Shown one piece after another: positions 33,314-43,248 of a stretch of DNA of 64,000 nucleotides (within the stretch, counting starts at the first letter, position 1; each line of letters begins with the position of its first letter). This DNA is from Cesiribacteraceae bacterium YIM B00369 (lineage in GTDB: Bacteria; Bacteroidota; Bacteroidia; Cytophagales; Cyclobacteriaceae), in contig JAFMYY010000019.1 in the NCBI GenBank assembly GCA_017948555.1, positions 61,610 through 125,609 of the forward strand, read 5' to 3'. The translations under genes and the position numbers were made by a program. The notes under the pieces were generated by a model. It was not told the origin of the DNA. It made no database searches and was given only the letters and a program-made list of their open reading frames with translations.

Positions 33314-35029
33314 CTAATCCTCAGGGGTCAATCCCTTCCCGGCTAAGCCCTTTTCCTTCCCTCTTGTAATAGCCTGCTGTTGATGAACTCCCTGGCTGCC
33401 CCGCTGCATCAGTCCCAGATAAGTATCCACCTCTTCCTCGTTCAGATGGGGATATTTCCTGTACAGCTCTAAACGCTGATACTGCTCCCTGTATTCCTGC
33501 ATTCCTTTTATCTGGCCCTGCAGACTCTTAATCATTTTAAAATAAGCTTTCTCCAGCTGCTGGTCACCGGCATTTAATTTGATGGCGGCTGTACGTTTTA
33601 GCGGCGGCCTGTCAGAAGCAGAGCTCTCCCTGGCAGCTGCCTCCTCCCCTTGTACCTCCGGTTCCTTTTTCAACCGTAATGGCTCCTGTTTTTTGGCTTC
33701 TTCCTTTGCCGGGGCCGACCGATGTTGTTGCCCTGTTTTGGCTGAAGCCTCCAGCAACTGCAAAAGCTTTTGCTGGTTATTAATCAGTGCCACTTCACGG
33801 ATGGAAAAGCGGACTTTCACACCATCCATTTCCTTTTCAATAAAGCTTTCCTGCAGCTCTTTCACTACCTCTTTCCGGGCCAGCTGCGGATATTGCTTAT
33901 CATAGATCAGCTTTGCCACCTCCTCCCTCAGGGGGTGCAAATGGGTCAGGTGCTTTGGCTGGCTGATATCTGAATTTTCCAGCTGACGAAGCTCCAGCAG
34001 TTTTCCGGCCTTGATTTCCGCATTAAAATCTTTAAAAAGAGGCACTTCTACTTTTACCAGGACAGGATTTTCCTTTTTTCCTTGATTTAACTCCATGATC
34101 AGTTCCTGATAGGTGGCATTATACTGTGCCCCGGCCTTATCCCGGTCATTGGCCAGGATTACTTTGGGTATTTTATGCAGGCTGATGATCTCCTTTACTG
34201 CATTCAGCTGATCGTGGCCAGGATTGCCTGCCGTACTGGCAAAAACCGTATTGAGCTGCTGCAGTTCTTTTTTGTGGAGCTGGTAATAGCTCATCCCGTC
34301 AATAGGATGCTCTGTCAGCACCAGCTGCTCCACAGCAGCCCTGCTGTTTTTGGTGGCACTGGAGATCCAGAGCCCGCCGCGTTTGCCCAGCATTCTTTCT
34401 CCTTCCGCATTTTTCAGCGCCATCCCCACCACCTTATTTCCGGCTGCCTCCCGAAGCGGGAAAGCCCAGAATTTGCCATCCGGCGCTTCGTTCAGCAGCA
34501 CCTTCCCCTTAAAAGCCCTGGCCCTTATGGTATCCTCTTCAAGGAACCGGCTCCGCAAAAAGCTTTCATCCTTCAGGCCTTTTTCCCGCAGGATCCTGTC
34601 CATCACCAGCCGATGCTTTCGCTGCTGCTCTTCTGCATCTGACAAAATTTGCTCATTCACTTTTTTCTGCACTTTTACCTGGTTACTTGTAGCAGAGCTT
34701 CCAATATACTCACCGCCGGAATGGAAAGTACGGAGGGTCAGCCTTGCTTCATCTAAACTCTTCTTTTCCCTGCTTATGATAAAATCCACCAGGGTCCCTT
34801 TATCCTTCTGATCAAACTGGTTCACATAATAAGAAGGTACAGGATAGCGATCACTAATGGGTACATACACTTTATCCCCTCTTTCCTCATGAAAATAAGC
34901 CTGGTACCTTTTTGTATTCCGGGACTTTTCAAGAACATACCCGCTGCGCTCCAGGTACTGGCGAATGTCCACATGCTCCCTGTACCACTGGAGCTCCTCC
35001 CTTTTTTTCCGGTGAAAAATATTTTTCAT
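33314..35029 (-). CDS. Toprim-domain primase-like protein
   Basis: A 571-residue protein resembling mobile-element primases. The first 110 residues resemble a zinc-less CHC2 primase fold (DIRQYLERSGYVLEKS, KGTLVDFIISREKKSLDEA). A Toprim domain follows, with the glutamate in VLTEHPIDGMSYY and the DxD pair in ILANDRDKAGAQYN (residues about 235-320). The last 180 residues are charged and low-complexity, with no clear helicase motor. It points away from the transfer operon at 35197 and probably belongs to the same element, priming DNA after transfer. Confidence 0.8.
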   Translation of the reverse strand: MKNIFHRKKREELQWYREHVDIRQYLERSGYVLEKSRNTKRYQAYFHEERGDKVYVPISDRYPVPSYYVNQFDQKDKGTLVDFIISREKKSLDEARLTLRTFHSGGEYIGSSATSNQVKVQKKVNEQILSDAEEQQRKHRLVMDRILREKGLKDESFLRSRFLEEDTIRARAFKGKVLLNEAPDGKFWAFPLREAAGNKVVGMALKNAEGERMLGKRGGLWISSATKNSRAAVEQLVLTEHPIDGMSYYQLHKKELQQLNTVFASTAGNPGHDQLNAVKEIISLHKIPKVILANDRDKAGAQYNATYQELIMELNQGKKENPVLVKVEVPLFKDFNAEIKAGKLLELRQLENSDISQPKHLTHLHPLREEVAKLIYDKQYPQLARKEVVKELQESFIEKEMDGVKVRFSIREVALINNQQKLLQLLEASAKTGQQHRSAPAKEEAKKQEPLRLKKEPEVQGEEAAARESSASDRPPLKRTAAIKLNAGDQQLEKAYFKMIKSLQGQIKGMQEYREQYQRLELYRKYPHLNEEEVDTYLGLMQRGSQGVHQQQAITRGKEKGLAGKGLTPED

Positions 35030-35196
35030 GGCATGTATTGTTTTATGATTTTTAATTTAATATTTTTATTGTTATAAAGAAAGCATCTATTAAAGAGATT
35101 TTTTCGCCTGATGAACAGCTCATTTTTGGTAGCTGGTATAATAGTTTAATTATTTAATTATGGGCCTTTACAATTCCTGAAAGGGGGTTTGGGATC

Positions 35197-35454
35197 ATGA
35201 AACTTTTGCAGCTTTTCTTTTCGCTTTTTTCACCTTTTAAAGGTTCCGGGAGCCGCAATTACAGGGGCATCCTGTCCATGACCTATCGCTGGGGCAATGA
35301 AGACCAGCAGGAAAAACAACAGCCTAAAGCTGCCCGCCTGCGCAGGAAAATACTTGAACTGGTCGCCACTCAGAAGAAGGCCCACATCCGGGAGCGCATT
35401 CAAATCCTATCCGATAATTTTTTAAACAATACCGACCATGGAAAACATCAATGA
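35197..35454 (+). CDS. Small protein at the head of the transfer operon
   Basis: An 85-residue basic protein with a hydrophobic start (MKLLQLFFSLFSPF) and a charged helical remainder. No family is recognised. Its end overlaps the pilin-like gene by 17 bases, which ties it to the transfer operon. It could be a leader or a structural accessory. Confidence 0.5.
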   Translation: MKLLQLFFSLFSPFKGSGSRNYRGILSMTYRWGNEDQQEKQQPKAARLRRKILELVATQKKAHIRERIQILSDNFLNNTDHGKHQ

Positions 35455-35851
35455 AATTCTCACAAGAGAACTGACTGCATGCCGGCTTGACATGTGGTCA
35501 CAACAACAGTCATTCTTCAAAAAGGTGGATGCAATTCCGCTATGGCAGAAAGGCCTGTTTTTAACGGCTTTATGTATGCTTGTTTGTAGCAGTGCAATGG
35601 CACAGACAGAAACCATCACCCGCCTGACGCAGGTAAAAGTATGGGTCAACAGCATTGTCAACATTATCTTTATCATTGCCATTTTGTATGCCTCCATTAT
35701 GTGCGTGCTGAAATTCGTGCGCCAGGAACAGGGAGCCTGGGGTTATGCTTTCGGCGTGCTGATCGCATTCATTCTCTGGGGTGGATTTACCACCTATAAG
35801 AATGACATTTTCAATTTAATGGGCGGCAGTAACCTAATGGTAGTGGAATAA
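35438..35851 (+). CDS. traE: TraE-like (DUF4134) VirB2-type pilin
   Basis: A 137-residue protein with an internal hydrophobic export segment (WQKGLFLTALCMLVCSSAMAQ) and two further membrane stretches (IVNIIFIIAILYASIMCVL and GYAFGVLIAFILWGGF). This is the layout of the DUF4134/TraE family of Bacteroidetes conjugative elements, the VirB2-like pilin. The N-terminus before the export segment is unusually long; a later start is possible. Its stop overlaps the following start by one base. Confidence 0.75.
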   Translation: MENINEILTRELTACRLDMWSQQQSFFKKVDAIPLWQKGLFLTALCMLVCSSAMAQTETITRLTQVKVWVNSIVNIIFIIAILYASIMCVLKFVRQEQGAWGYAFGVLIAFILWGGFTTYKNDIFNLMGGSNLMVVE

Positions 35852-36219
35852 TGAACACCTACAAAGTACTGGAAAAACCTTCCGGAATTTTTGGGCTGCG
35901 ATTTGAGGATATGGCCGTCCTGATGGCGGTCATTATCCTCAGCCTGTTTCCCCTTAACCTGCTAAAGGTATGGATAGAGTTGCCAAAATGGATCACCCTT
36001 GTGGCCTACGGCATTATCCTGGCAACATTCATCCTGCTTAGAAGAGCCAATAAGAAAAAAGTACCGGGATTCCTCTTTTCCTGGTTTGCCTACCATTTTT
36101 TGACTCCCCGTCATGTGTTCATCAAAAAACCCTTAGACATTTTTTGCCATGTTGTTTACCAGGAAAAAGAAAAGCAGGGATCTGGCAGAAGCCATCCCCA
36201 TCCACACCATCGAAAATGA
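35851..36219 (+). CDS. traF: TraF-like (DUF4133) VirB3-type inner-membrane protein
   Basis: A 122-residue protein with an N-terminal YKVLEKPSGIFGLRFED stretch and two adjacent membrane helices (MAVLMAVIILSLFPLNLL and WITLVAYGIILATFILL), the DUF4133/VirB3 pattern. The last 24 codons overlap the start of traG in another frame, so the histidine-rich tail is probably not conserved. Confidence 0.8.
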   Translation: MNTYKVLEKPSGIFGLRFEDMAVLMAVIILSLFPLNLLKVWIELPKWITLVAYGIILATFILLRRANKKKVPGFLFSWFAYHFLTPRHVFIKKPLDIFCHVVYQEKEKQGSGRSHPHPHHRK

Positions 36220-38569
36220 TAAGGTGGTGTTTAAAGACGGACGGGTGGCTGCAGGCTTCCGCATTGCCCCCGGGGTTATGGAAAGCTGGTCCTCCGGTGA
36301 ATTTGAAACCTTAAACGAAACTCTTTCCAACCAGATCGGGATGCTGCCAACGGGCACCGTAATCCAGAAAACAGATATTTATTTCGACCGTGAATACCAG
36401 TCCGACCTGAGTGGCAGGGAATACTTTGAAACCAGGCTGAACAGGCATTTTATGTACCGGCTTGTTCTGGACCACACAGGCTTCCTTTTTCTGAGCTTTC
36501 CGGATGTAAGGCAGCCGGCACAAAAAAGGAATCCGCTGAATACCCTTTTAAACTATTCTTTTGAAAATCCATTCGAACATATCGAAGAAAATCTGGACGT
36601 GGCCGAAAGAAAAGCAGAGGAATTTATCAATGGTCTGCAAGGCTGGGGAGGGATTACTTTCGGCAGGTTAAGAGAGCCCGAACTAAAGGAGCTCTACAGC
36701 CGATATTATACCCTTAACTTTCAGCAACCTTTTCAGCAGGGCGTATATGCGGATATCAGCCAGTCCGCCGGCGGACTACAGATTGGAGAAAAGCACCTGT
36801 GGCTTGTCAATATGAAAGGACAGGGCATGCATATTTATGATGCTGTCCGAAACCAGCAGGGCGTCACCAGCGCCTATACCTATATGCTGGGAAATCACCT
36901 GCAGGTTCCTCACATCTTAACCACTTCTCTTTGGGTGGATGACACCGAAAAACAGCTGAAAAGCCTGGACAGGGAGAAAAGGCTGAACAGCAACCTGGAG
37001 TGGATGTCCACCCAGGACAATGAAGTAAAGGCAAGATTAATAGATGAGTTCACTGATAAGGTGCGTTCACAGTCCGGCAGGATCGTCAGCATCAATGTTA
37101 ATGTAGCCGTTTATGATGCTGACTACCCACTGAATAAAAAGTTCCTGGAAAACACCCTGGCAGCCTTTCGCTCCATGTCGGGAGCAGAGTGCATAGTGGA
37201 GTCCTGTGATACGCTCCCCCTTTACTTTGCCAATACCCCCGGCAATGCAGCCAACAACTACCGCTGGTTACGCACCTCCGGTGAGATCGGGGTGAAATAC
37301 TTCAACTTCCTGGGCAACTACCCTAGTGAGCTTAAAGGAGACCTTTTATGCGACCGTTTCCGCAATCCGCTGCTGGTGAACTTTTTCAATCCCGAGCTTA
37401 CCAACCAGAATGCCGTTGTGGTGGGGCCTTCCGGATCAGGAAAATCCTTTACGGTAGGCTATTTCCTGGTCCAGCGCTATGAGCGAAAGGCCAGGCAGAT
37501 CATCATAGATGTAGGCGGATCTTACAAAAACCTGCTCATCAGCCTGAACGGGCAAAAGTTCGAAGAGACTTATTTTGAATACGATCCGGCAAAGCCCATG
37601 GCTTTCAACCCTTTCCTTGTGGCATACGAAGAGGGAAAGTACCTGGTCAGCAATGAGAGGATCAATTTCCTGATGAGTCTTTTCTTCCGGATCTGGCGGG
37701 GGGATAAAACCGAAGAAGTGGAGCAGGTGGAGAAATCTATCCTGAAGGAACTTATCAGGAAATACTATGTCTGGCTGGGAAAAGAGCGCAGCTTAAGGCC
37801 CTGCCTGAACAGTTTTTACACCTATTGCCAGCAGCTGGCCGGCAGAAAGGAGCATGAGGACGGAGATGATTTCCATTATTTTGATATCCGCCAGTTCATG
37901 ACCACCCTCCGCCCCTACTATGATGGCATTTACAGCTCCATTCTAAATGCGGAATATGAAACGGATATTTCCCGGCATCCGCTGGTGTGTTTTGATATGA
38001 ACCGGATCAAGCGGGATTCCATGCTGAAACCCATTATCACCATGCTCATTACCCAGCTGGCCCTCGACCAGCTGGAAAAATTTCCGGAAGAAGAGAAGTA
38101 CATCTATATGGATGAAGCCTGGTCCATGCTCAGTGGCACCTTCGCCGAGTTCATCGAAGAAATGTACCGCACCATCCGTAAATCCAAGGGCAGTATGTGG
38201 GTGATCACGCAGGGGGTCGATGAAATTGTAAAAAGCAGGATCGGCAATGCCATCCTGATCAACGCCGAAATAAAAGTACTCCTAAAGCATTACGACCAGA
38301 AGATGATCAGCCAGGTGGAAACCCATATGGGCCTTACCACCCATGAAATGGAAAAGTTCATTTCACTTCGCAAGGAGTCCTGCTTCAGGGAGCTTTTTGT
38401 AAAAATGGGAGATATGTCCAGAGTTTTTGCCCTGGAGCCTTCGGAGCATCATGCCATTGTCCTGTCCAGCAAACCCGACGAACGCAACCAGCTGGTAAGG
38501 CTGATGAAAAAATACCTGCGGGTATCCGATGCCATAGAGCAGTACATAGAAGAAAAAAGAACCGCCTGA
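36149..38569 (+). CDS. traG: TraG, VirB4-type conjugation ATPase
   Basis: An 806-residue ATPase that powers assembly of the type IV secretion system at the inner membrane. The Walker A motif GPSGSGKSFTVGYFL is near residue 425. The Walker B motif YIYMDEAWSML is near residue 650, followed by RTIRKSKGSMWVITQGVDE. The N-terminal half is the VirB4 partner-binding domain. Length and motif order match TraG of Bacteroides conjugative elements. It overlaps traF by 71 bases. Confidence 0.93.
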   Translation: MLFTRKKKSRDLAEAIPIHTIENDKVVFKDGRVAAGFRIAPGVMESWSSGEFETLNETLSNQIGMLPTGTVIQKTDIYFDREYQSDLSGREYFETRLNRHFMYRLVLDHTGFLFLSFPDVRQPAQKRNPLNTLLNYSFENPFEHIEENLDVAERKAEEFINGLQGWGGITFGRLREPELKELYSRYYTLNFQQPFQQGVYADISQSAGGLQIGEKHLWLVNMKGQGMHIYDAVRNQQGVTSAYTYMLGNHLQVPHILTTSLWVDDTEKQLKSLDREKRLNSNLEWMSTQDNEVKARLIDEFTDKVRSQSGRIVSINVNVAVYDADYPLNKKFLENTLAAFRSMSGAECIVESCDTLPLYFANTPGNAANNYRWLRTSGEIGVKYFNFLGNYPSELKGDLLCDRFRNPLLVNFFNPELTNQNAVVVGPSGSGKSFTVGYFLVQRYERKARQIIIDVGGSYKNLLISLNGQKFEETYFEYDPAKPMAFNPFLVAYEEGKYLVSNERINFLMSLFFRIWRGDKTEEVEQVEKSILKELIRKYYVWLGKERSLRPCLNSFYTYCQQLAGRKEHEDGDDFHYFDIRQFMTTLRPYYDGIYSSILNAEYETDISRHPLVCFDMNRIKRDSMLKPIITMLITQLALDQLEKFPEEEKYIYMDEAWSMLSGTFAEFIEEMYRTIRKSKGSMWVITQGVDEIVKSRIGNAILINAEIKVLLKHYDQKMISQVETHMGLTTHEMEKFISLRKESCFRELFVKMGDMSRVFALEPSEHHAIVLSSKPDERNQLVRLMKKYLRVSDAIEQYIEEKRTA

Positions 38570-38580
38570 ACTTAGCCAAA

Positions 38581-39903
38581 ATGGAAGTTTTTGAAGGTTG
38601 GAACGGAGCCATACAGGTGCTCCAGGCAGCAAGAGGCATTGTCCTGCAGGTGTGCTTTTCTCTGGCAGGTATTGCCTTTGCCCTTTTCGTGACCATAGAG
38701 ATATGGAGGTATTTAGTGGGAGGTGATAAAAGCGTACTGCAGTTTCATCACTTCTTTCGCACCGGCCTTATCCTGCTGATCCTTTTCAACTATACAGAGA
38801 TCGCAGAAATGATCGGCAATGCCCTCTATGCTTTTAGCTGGGACATCCGGGCGGCAGACCCTGCCCTTGCCCGGGCTCAGGAGGAACCCTTTGGAGAGTT
38901 TGTGATCATTTATGCCACTGCCTACGAAATGCAGCAGGCGGCCGCAGACATCCCGGAAGGAACCACCATCTGGGACCTGCTGCAGTCTGACTTTATCGAA
39001 GGCATGGATGCGCTGATGAAAGACTTTTTAGCTAATATCCTCATCAGCGGGGCAGGCCTTCTGATTGTGCTGGCACGATTTATCATGGTAGGCATCAAAA
39101 ATATTGCTTATTTCTTCCTTCTGGCATGTGGTCCTATTCCCATTGTACTTTCCGTATTCCCTGGCCTGGGCAATTATATTGGCCACTGGCTGAAAGGCTT
39201 TATCACCGTAGGCATGTGGGGCGTAACCATTGCCGTGCTGGATCTGGTGTATGCCCAAAGCATTTATTTCTTTTATGTTGATACCTTCACCCATGGAGAT
39301 GATGAGTTCACCTATGCCTTTATCACCTGGATGCTGCTGGTGGCCTACCTGCTGGTTCCCTACCTGACCTCCCTCCTGATCGGGCAATCGGCAGTGCAAT
39401 CCTTCGGACAAAAGGTCTTTGGAGTAGTACTGACGGCAGCCACTGCAGGAGCTGCCGGCGCTAAAATAGCCGGCAGTAAAGCAGCCGCCTCCGGTACAGC
39501 CAGTGCCGCAGGCGAATCATCAGCCAAAGCAGCGACTACTGTTGGAGGTGCATCGGCCGGAGCTGCCGCACAGCCCTCTTACCATCAGCATGTCTACCAT
39601 ATGTATGGAGGAGGTGCTCAGCAAGGCCCCAGGAGCTCCTATTCAGGTACATCACAGGCCGCGCGAACTGTGGAGTATGGAGAAAGCCGGCAGAACGGAC
39701 AAAGCAGCACCGCAGAAAACTACGGAAGAGGCCTGACCGCAGGGTCGGGAAAGATTAACGGCCGCAATGGATGGGGAAGCCCGCGGACAGGAACCCAAAG
39801 CCGCAAAAGGCAATTCCCGGCTAACCAATCTTCCGGAACCAGGATCTATTTACCCTCCTCCCACCAATCAGAAAATCAAAAATTATTACCACCCTCTAAT
39901 TAA
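38581..39903 (+). CDS. traJ: TraJ, VirB6-type polytopic channel protein
   Basis: A 440-residue inner-membrane protein. Hydrophobic segments alternate through the first 290 residues (VLQVCFSLAGIAFALFVTI, GLILLILFNYTEI, LISGAGLLIVLARFIMVGI, YFFLLACGPIPIVLSVFPG). The C-terminal 150 residues are low-complexity Ala/Ser/Gly and polar sequence, common in VirB6-like proteins. It would form part of the DNA channel between VirB4 and the core complex. Confidence 0.85.
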   Translation: MEVFEGWNGAIQVLQAARGIVLQVCFSLAGIAFALFVTIEIWRYLVGGDKSVLQFHHFFRTGLILLILFNYTEIAEMIGNALYAFSWDIRAADPALARAQEEPFGEFVIIYATAYEMQQAAADIPEGTTIWDLLQSDFIEGMDALMKDFLANILISGAGLLIVLARFIMVGIKNIAYFFLLACGPIPIVLSVFPGLGNYIGHWLKGFITVGMWGVTIAVLDLVYAQSIYFFYVDTFTHGDDEFTYAFITWMLLVAYLLVPYLTSLLIGQSAVQSFGQKVFGVVLTAATAGAAGAKIAGSKAAASGTASAAGESSAKAATTVGGASAGAAAQPSYHQHVYHMYGGGAQQGPRSSYSGTSQAARTVEYGESRQNGQSSTAENYGRGLTAGSGKINGRNGWGSPRTGTQSRKRQFPANQSSGTRIYLPSSHQSENQKLLPPSN

Positions 39904-39911
39904 GCATTATA

Positions 39912-40535
39912 ATGGAAAAGGTAAAAGATTTTAATAAAGCATTCCGCTCCATGCGCCTGCTCACCATCATCAGCCTGACTGGCTTTATGGCGACAACGCT
40001 GGTCTATATTTTCAGCTATTATTATCTGAAAAGCCAAAAAGAAAAACAGGATGTATACGTAGTCACCCCACAGGGAACAATGCAGGCAAGGATGGTGCAG
40101 GAAGAGGATATCAATCCTTTTGAAGCCCAGCTGCTCAGCGAAATATTTATCCGGCATATGTTTGCCCATGACCAGGATACTTATGTGGAGCATACCGAAA
40201 CTGCCCTGCAGCTCATAGACCAGCCGGGCGGGCTTATGATCACCAAAGCCTTTGAAAATGGAGATGTGCGCAACCAGTACATCCGCTGGGGCTCCCGCAC
40301 GGCCGTGGAAACAGATAGCATTAAGATCCTGAACCAGTCCCTTCCCTATCAGATGGTAGCTTACTTCCGGCAGCAGCATTTTATCGGCAACGAGCAGAAA
40401 ACAGAACTGGCCATTGCCCTGAAGTATGAGCTTGTCCGTACCCACCGGCACCGGCAAAATCCGCTGGGCCTCATGATGACCCGGGTGGATTTTATCCCCT
40501 ATCCTGTCCCTGAAAAAACAGCTCAAATTCAATGA
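39912..40535 (+). CDS. traK: TraK, VirB8-type bridge protein
   Basis: A 207-residue protein with a short cytoplasmic start, one membrane helix (LLTIISLTGFMATTLVYIFSYYYL) and a periplasmic domain, the plan of VirB8/TraK. It begins nine bases after traJ and overlaps the traN frame by a few bases. An antisense frame of similar length here is only a shadow. Confidence 0.82.
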   Translation: MEKVKDFNKAFRSMRLLTIISLTGFMATTLVYIFSYYYLKSQKEKQDVYVVTPQGTMQARMVQEEDINPFEAQLLSEIFIRHMFAHDQDTYVEHTETALQLIDQPGGLMITKAFENGDVRNQYIRWGSRTAVETDSIKILNQSLPYQMVAYFRQQHFIGNEQKTELAIALKYELVRTHRHRQNPLGLMMTRVDFIPYPVPEKTAQIQ

Positions 40536-40537
40536 TC

Positions 40538-41359
40538 ATGAAAACCATTCTGCTTTTCATTTCCTTTTTATCCGGCTGCTGCCTTCCGGGCTGGACTGCC
40601 GGCACTTCCGCTACTCCGGATACCATTTATGTCAATGCCGAGCTGAACAGCTATGTGGTGATGGACGATCCTGTTACTATTGTAGACCTTGGCACCGCAG
40701 CAGATTACGGGGCCAAAATAGAAAACAATGTGGTTTTTCTGAAAGCCCTGAAACCCCATGCCCGGGGAACGACCCTTTTCATCAGTGCAGGCAATAAGGT
40801 TTTCGCCGGCATTATCCAGTACAAGGAAGACAACCGGAACTTCCTGTATGATCTCAGGGAGAGAACCCTTAATGCCGCAGCCACTTTTAACCGGGAGCAT
40901 TATGTACCCGAAGTGGATATCCGCCTGATCAGGGACCGCCTTTTCTCACTGGGCAATGAGCACCCCAGGTCCGGAGAAGTTAGCAATACTAAGAATAATG
41001 TCAGATGGTCTCTTATCAACCTGAAAACAGATCCTTCTGCCATTTACCTGAAGCTTAGACTGGAAAACCAAACCGCCCTTGTTTACCGGGTGGAAAGCAT
41101 CAGTGTGGAAAATGCAGAACATTACCGCAAGCGGCTGCTCAGCAGAAAGAAGATCACCCTCCTTCCTGTTAAGCCCCTGATTGAGGGCAACATCAGCGAC
41201 ATTAAACCCTATGCAAGTCATGACTTTTACCTGGCTCTGCCCACTTATGCGGTGGGGCGGCAGGGAAGCGTGCTGGTCACCATCAGGGAAAGTACCGGTG
41301 TACGCGCATTGCAACTTGAAATTCCCCCACAGCTCATGGAACAGGCAGACCTTTTCTAA
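40538..41359 (+). CDS. traN: TraN (DUF4138), VirB9-type outer core protein
   Basis: A 274-residue exported protein (signal MKTILLFISFLSGCCLPGWTAG). The mature start TIYVNAELNSYVVMDDPVTIVDLG matches the DUF4138/TraN family, thought to be the VirB9-like outer-membrane-side component. I chose the ATG at 40538 because the signal peptide begins there; the frame is open from 40532. In Bacteroides elements traN normally follows traM; here it precedes it. Confidence 0.8.
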   Translation: MKTILLFISFLSGCCLPGWTAGTSATPDTIYVNAELNSYVVMDDPVTIVDLGTAADYGAKIENNVVFLKALKPHARGTTLFISAGNKVFAGIIQYKEDNRNFLYDLRERTLNAAATFNREHYVPEVDIRLIRDRLFSLGNEHPRSGEVSNTKNNVRWSLINLKTDPSAIYLKLRLENQTALVYRVESISVENAEHYRKRLLSRKKITLLPVKPLIEGNISDIKPYASHDFYLALPTYAVGRQGSVLVTIRESTGVRALQLEIPPQLMEQADLF

Positions 41360-41360
41360 A

Positions 41361-42407
41361 ATGGAAGCTATAGAAAATAAAAGCAGGTATACCAGGCAGG
41401 AAAGCCGCAGGGAAAAGATCCTGCGAATAATCAGGAAATTTATCTGGGTCTTTCCCCTGCTGGCTATTGCAGTGGGGTTGCTTATTGCCTGGCAGCTGAT
41501 CCGGAGTATACAGGCTGATAGCCCCGGCATGCCTGGAGTAAAATATGAAGATTATATAAAGGGGACGGAAAAGCCTGAAAAAGAGATCAAAAAGCTGGAG
41601 GTTTACCGGCGAAGGATGAAAGAAGAAAAAGAAGAGGCTATTACCTCACGCTATGAAAAGATCATTTCAGGCAGTGAAATAGTGGGAAAAGTGGATTATG
41701 GAAAGATCATTCCTGCAGAAGGCAGTCCAACTAATGAAGAAGAGGAAAGCATAAAGCCTGCAGAAGAGATAACACAGAAAGGAGGAGACAACATGCCTGC
41801 CCATACCCCTGTGGAAAAACCAAAAAGCGGAATCCCACTATTGAACGAAAGGGAGAAAAAGCCTATTTCTCTTCCCTCCCGTAGAGACACCTTAAAAACA
41901 GCAGACAGCCTGTCCGCGAAGGAGGAATCCCGCGACCCTTTTTACACCCTGAAGGCATCAGGTTCCGCATCGGGCCTCTACACAAAAGCCCATTTCTATG
42001 GTGATCAGGATATTCTGAATGGCGCTTTTATCAGGCTTCGCTTAGGGGAGGATATGATAGTGAATGGAAAGCAAATTCCCCGGAATACCATTTTCCGCGG
42101 GAGGGCCAGCATATCTCAAAACAAGATAGAGATCCAAATCGACAGGATTGGCAACCATGAAATAAAGGGATTTATATGCGACCAGGATTATCAGCCCGGA
42201 ATTGTCATTCCGGCCTCTAAAAGGGAGGGTATGGAAGAGGCAGTAACAAGATCAGTTTACCAGACAGGAAGCGGTACAGCCATGGATCTGCCCTTCGAAA
42301 TCCTGCAGGACGTTTCCCGGAACATCATTCGCAATAAGCAAAGGAAGCAATCAATCATCCGCATCAATGACGGCTACCTGATTTACATTACCCTAAACAA
42401 CCAATAA
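41361..42407 (+). CDS. traM: TraM, VirB10-type core protein
   Basis: A 348-residue protein from the ATG at 41361, one base after the traN stop; the frame runs 180 bases further upstream inside traN. A basic cytoplasmic start is followed by one membrane helix (FIWVFPLLAIAVGLLIAWQL), a charged linker of about 200 residues, and a C-terminal beta-rich domain (LRLGEDMIVNGKQIPRNTIFRGRASI) that corresponds to the VirB10 barrel. It would span the envelope and link inner and outer complexes. Confidence 0.82.
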   Translation: MEAIENKSRYTRQESRREKILRIIRKFIWVFPLLAIAVGLLIAWQLIRSIQADSPGMPGVKYEDYIKGTEKPEKEIKKLEVYRRRMKEEKEEAITSRYEKIISGSEIVGKVDYGKIIPAEGSPTNEEEESIKPAEEITQKGGDNMPAHTPVEKPKSGIPLLNEREKKPISLPSRRDTLKTADSLSAKEESRDPFYTLKASGSASGLYTKAHFYGDQDILNGAFIRLRLGEDMIVNGKQIPRNTIFRGRASISQNKIEIQIDRIGNHEIKGFICDQDYQPGIVIPASKREGMEEAVTRSVYQTGSGTAMDLPFEILQDVSRNIIRNKQRKQSIIRINDGYLIYITLNNQ

Positions 42408-42408
42408 A

Positions 42409-43248
42409 ATGAAAAAGCCCCTATACATTCTCACCCTGTTATTTGGCTTTGCTACCAACTCCCATGCCCAGGTGGCAGTGGTTGTAGACCCCGGGCATAT
42501 TGCTGCAACCATCGCCAATGGCGGTGCTTTAAAAAATATTAAGAACACAATGGAGGAAGTAAATGAAGTTTCTAAAGTGATCAGGTTGACTGTTCAGGAT
42601 ATTCGCACTCTCCAGATTAATGTAGACCAGGCCTTAAAAGATGTAAAAGGACTATTTGAACAGGATGACTTCTACTTTGGCAATATTCAACAGGAAAAGG
42701 CTTTTGCAGATTTACTTCCCAATGATTTCCATTACTATTTGCAGGGGATAGCCATGACAGAAGTCCCTGCCCTGGCGGAAGGTTATAATAATCAGCACGT
42801 AACAGTTGGTGCCGGTATTTTACAGGAAGCTTTTGAATTTCCCATGGATGAAACCCTGCCTGGTGATTTCTTCGGACTGAAGGAGCTAAACTTTCTTCAA
42901 CAGCGCAATAAAACAGCCTATACTGTCATGGCCGACCGGAAGGCTCTTCAGATTGCCCTTTCTTATAATAAGCTGGCAGATGTATTACTTGCCAAAGGAA
43001 CACAGCTGAACGAACTGCTGAAAAGGGGCACCAATAATGGATGGAGGGAAGAGGAAGGCTTTAAGCTGAATGAAGCAGAAAGGCTTGAACTTTTGGAAGT
43101 TTCTGCAGCCAACATCAGGAAAGCTATGGAGCTGAAGCTCCGCTGTGATGAGATCATCCGGGAAGCGACTGAAATAAACCCGGCACTGTCTTCCGGCCTG
43201 CAAAAATACCGCAACCACCTCCGTCTCAAAAATCTTGCCTCCCAATGA
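42409..43248 (+). CDS. VirB5/TraI-like exported transfer protein
   Basis: A 279-residue protein with a signal peptide (MKKPLYILTLLFGFATNSHAQ). The mature start VAVVVDPGHIAATIANGG resembles the VDPG start of DUF4141/TraI proteins, the VirB5-like pilus-associated family. The last 90 residues are helical and end in HLRLKNLASQ. The next two genes end in the same way and share the preceding helices, so the three form a paralogous set. It starts one base after traM and its stop overlaps the next start. Confidence 0.65.
   Translation: MKKPLYILTLLFGFATNSHAQVAVVVDPGHIAATIANGGALKNIKNTMEEVNEVSKVIRLTVQDIRTLQINVDQALKDVKGLFEQDDFYFGNIQQEKAFADLLPNDFHYYLQGIAMTEVPALAEGYNNQHVTVGAGILQEAFEFPMDETLPGDFFGLKELNFLQQRNKTAYTVMADRKALQIALSYNKLADVLLAKGTQLNELLKRGTNNGWREEEGFKLNEAERLELLEVSAANIRKAMELKLRCDEIIREATEINPALSSGLQKYRNHLRLKNLASQ

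Noticed and set aside
39900..40532. A 210-codon minus-strand open frame
   Set aside because: It is antisense to traK, which fits the operon by length, membrane helix and spacing.
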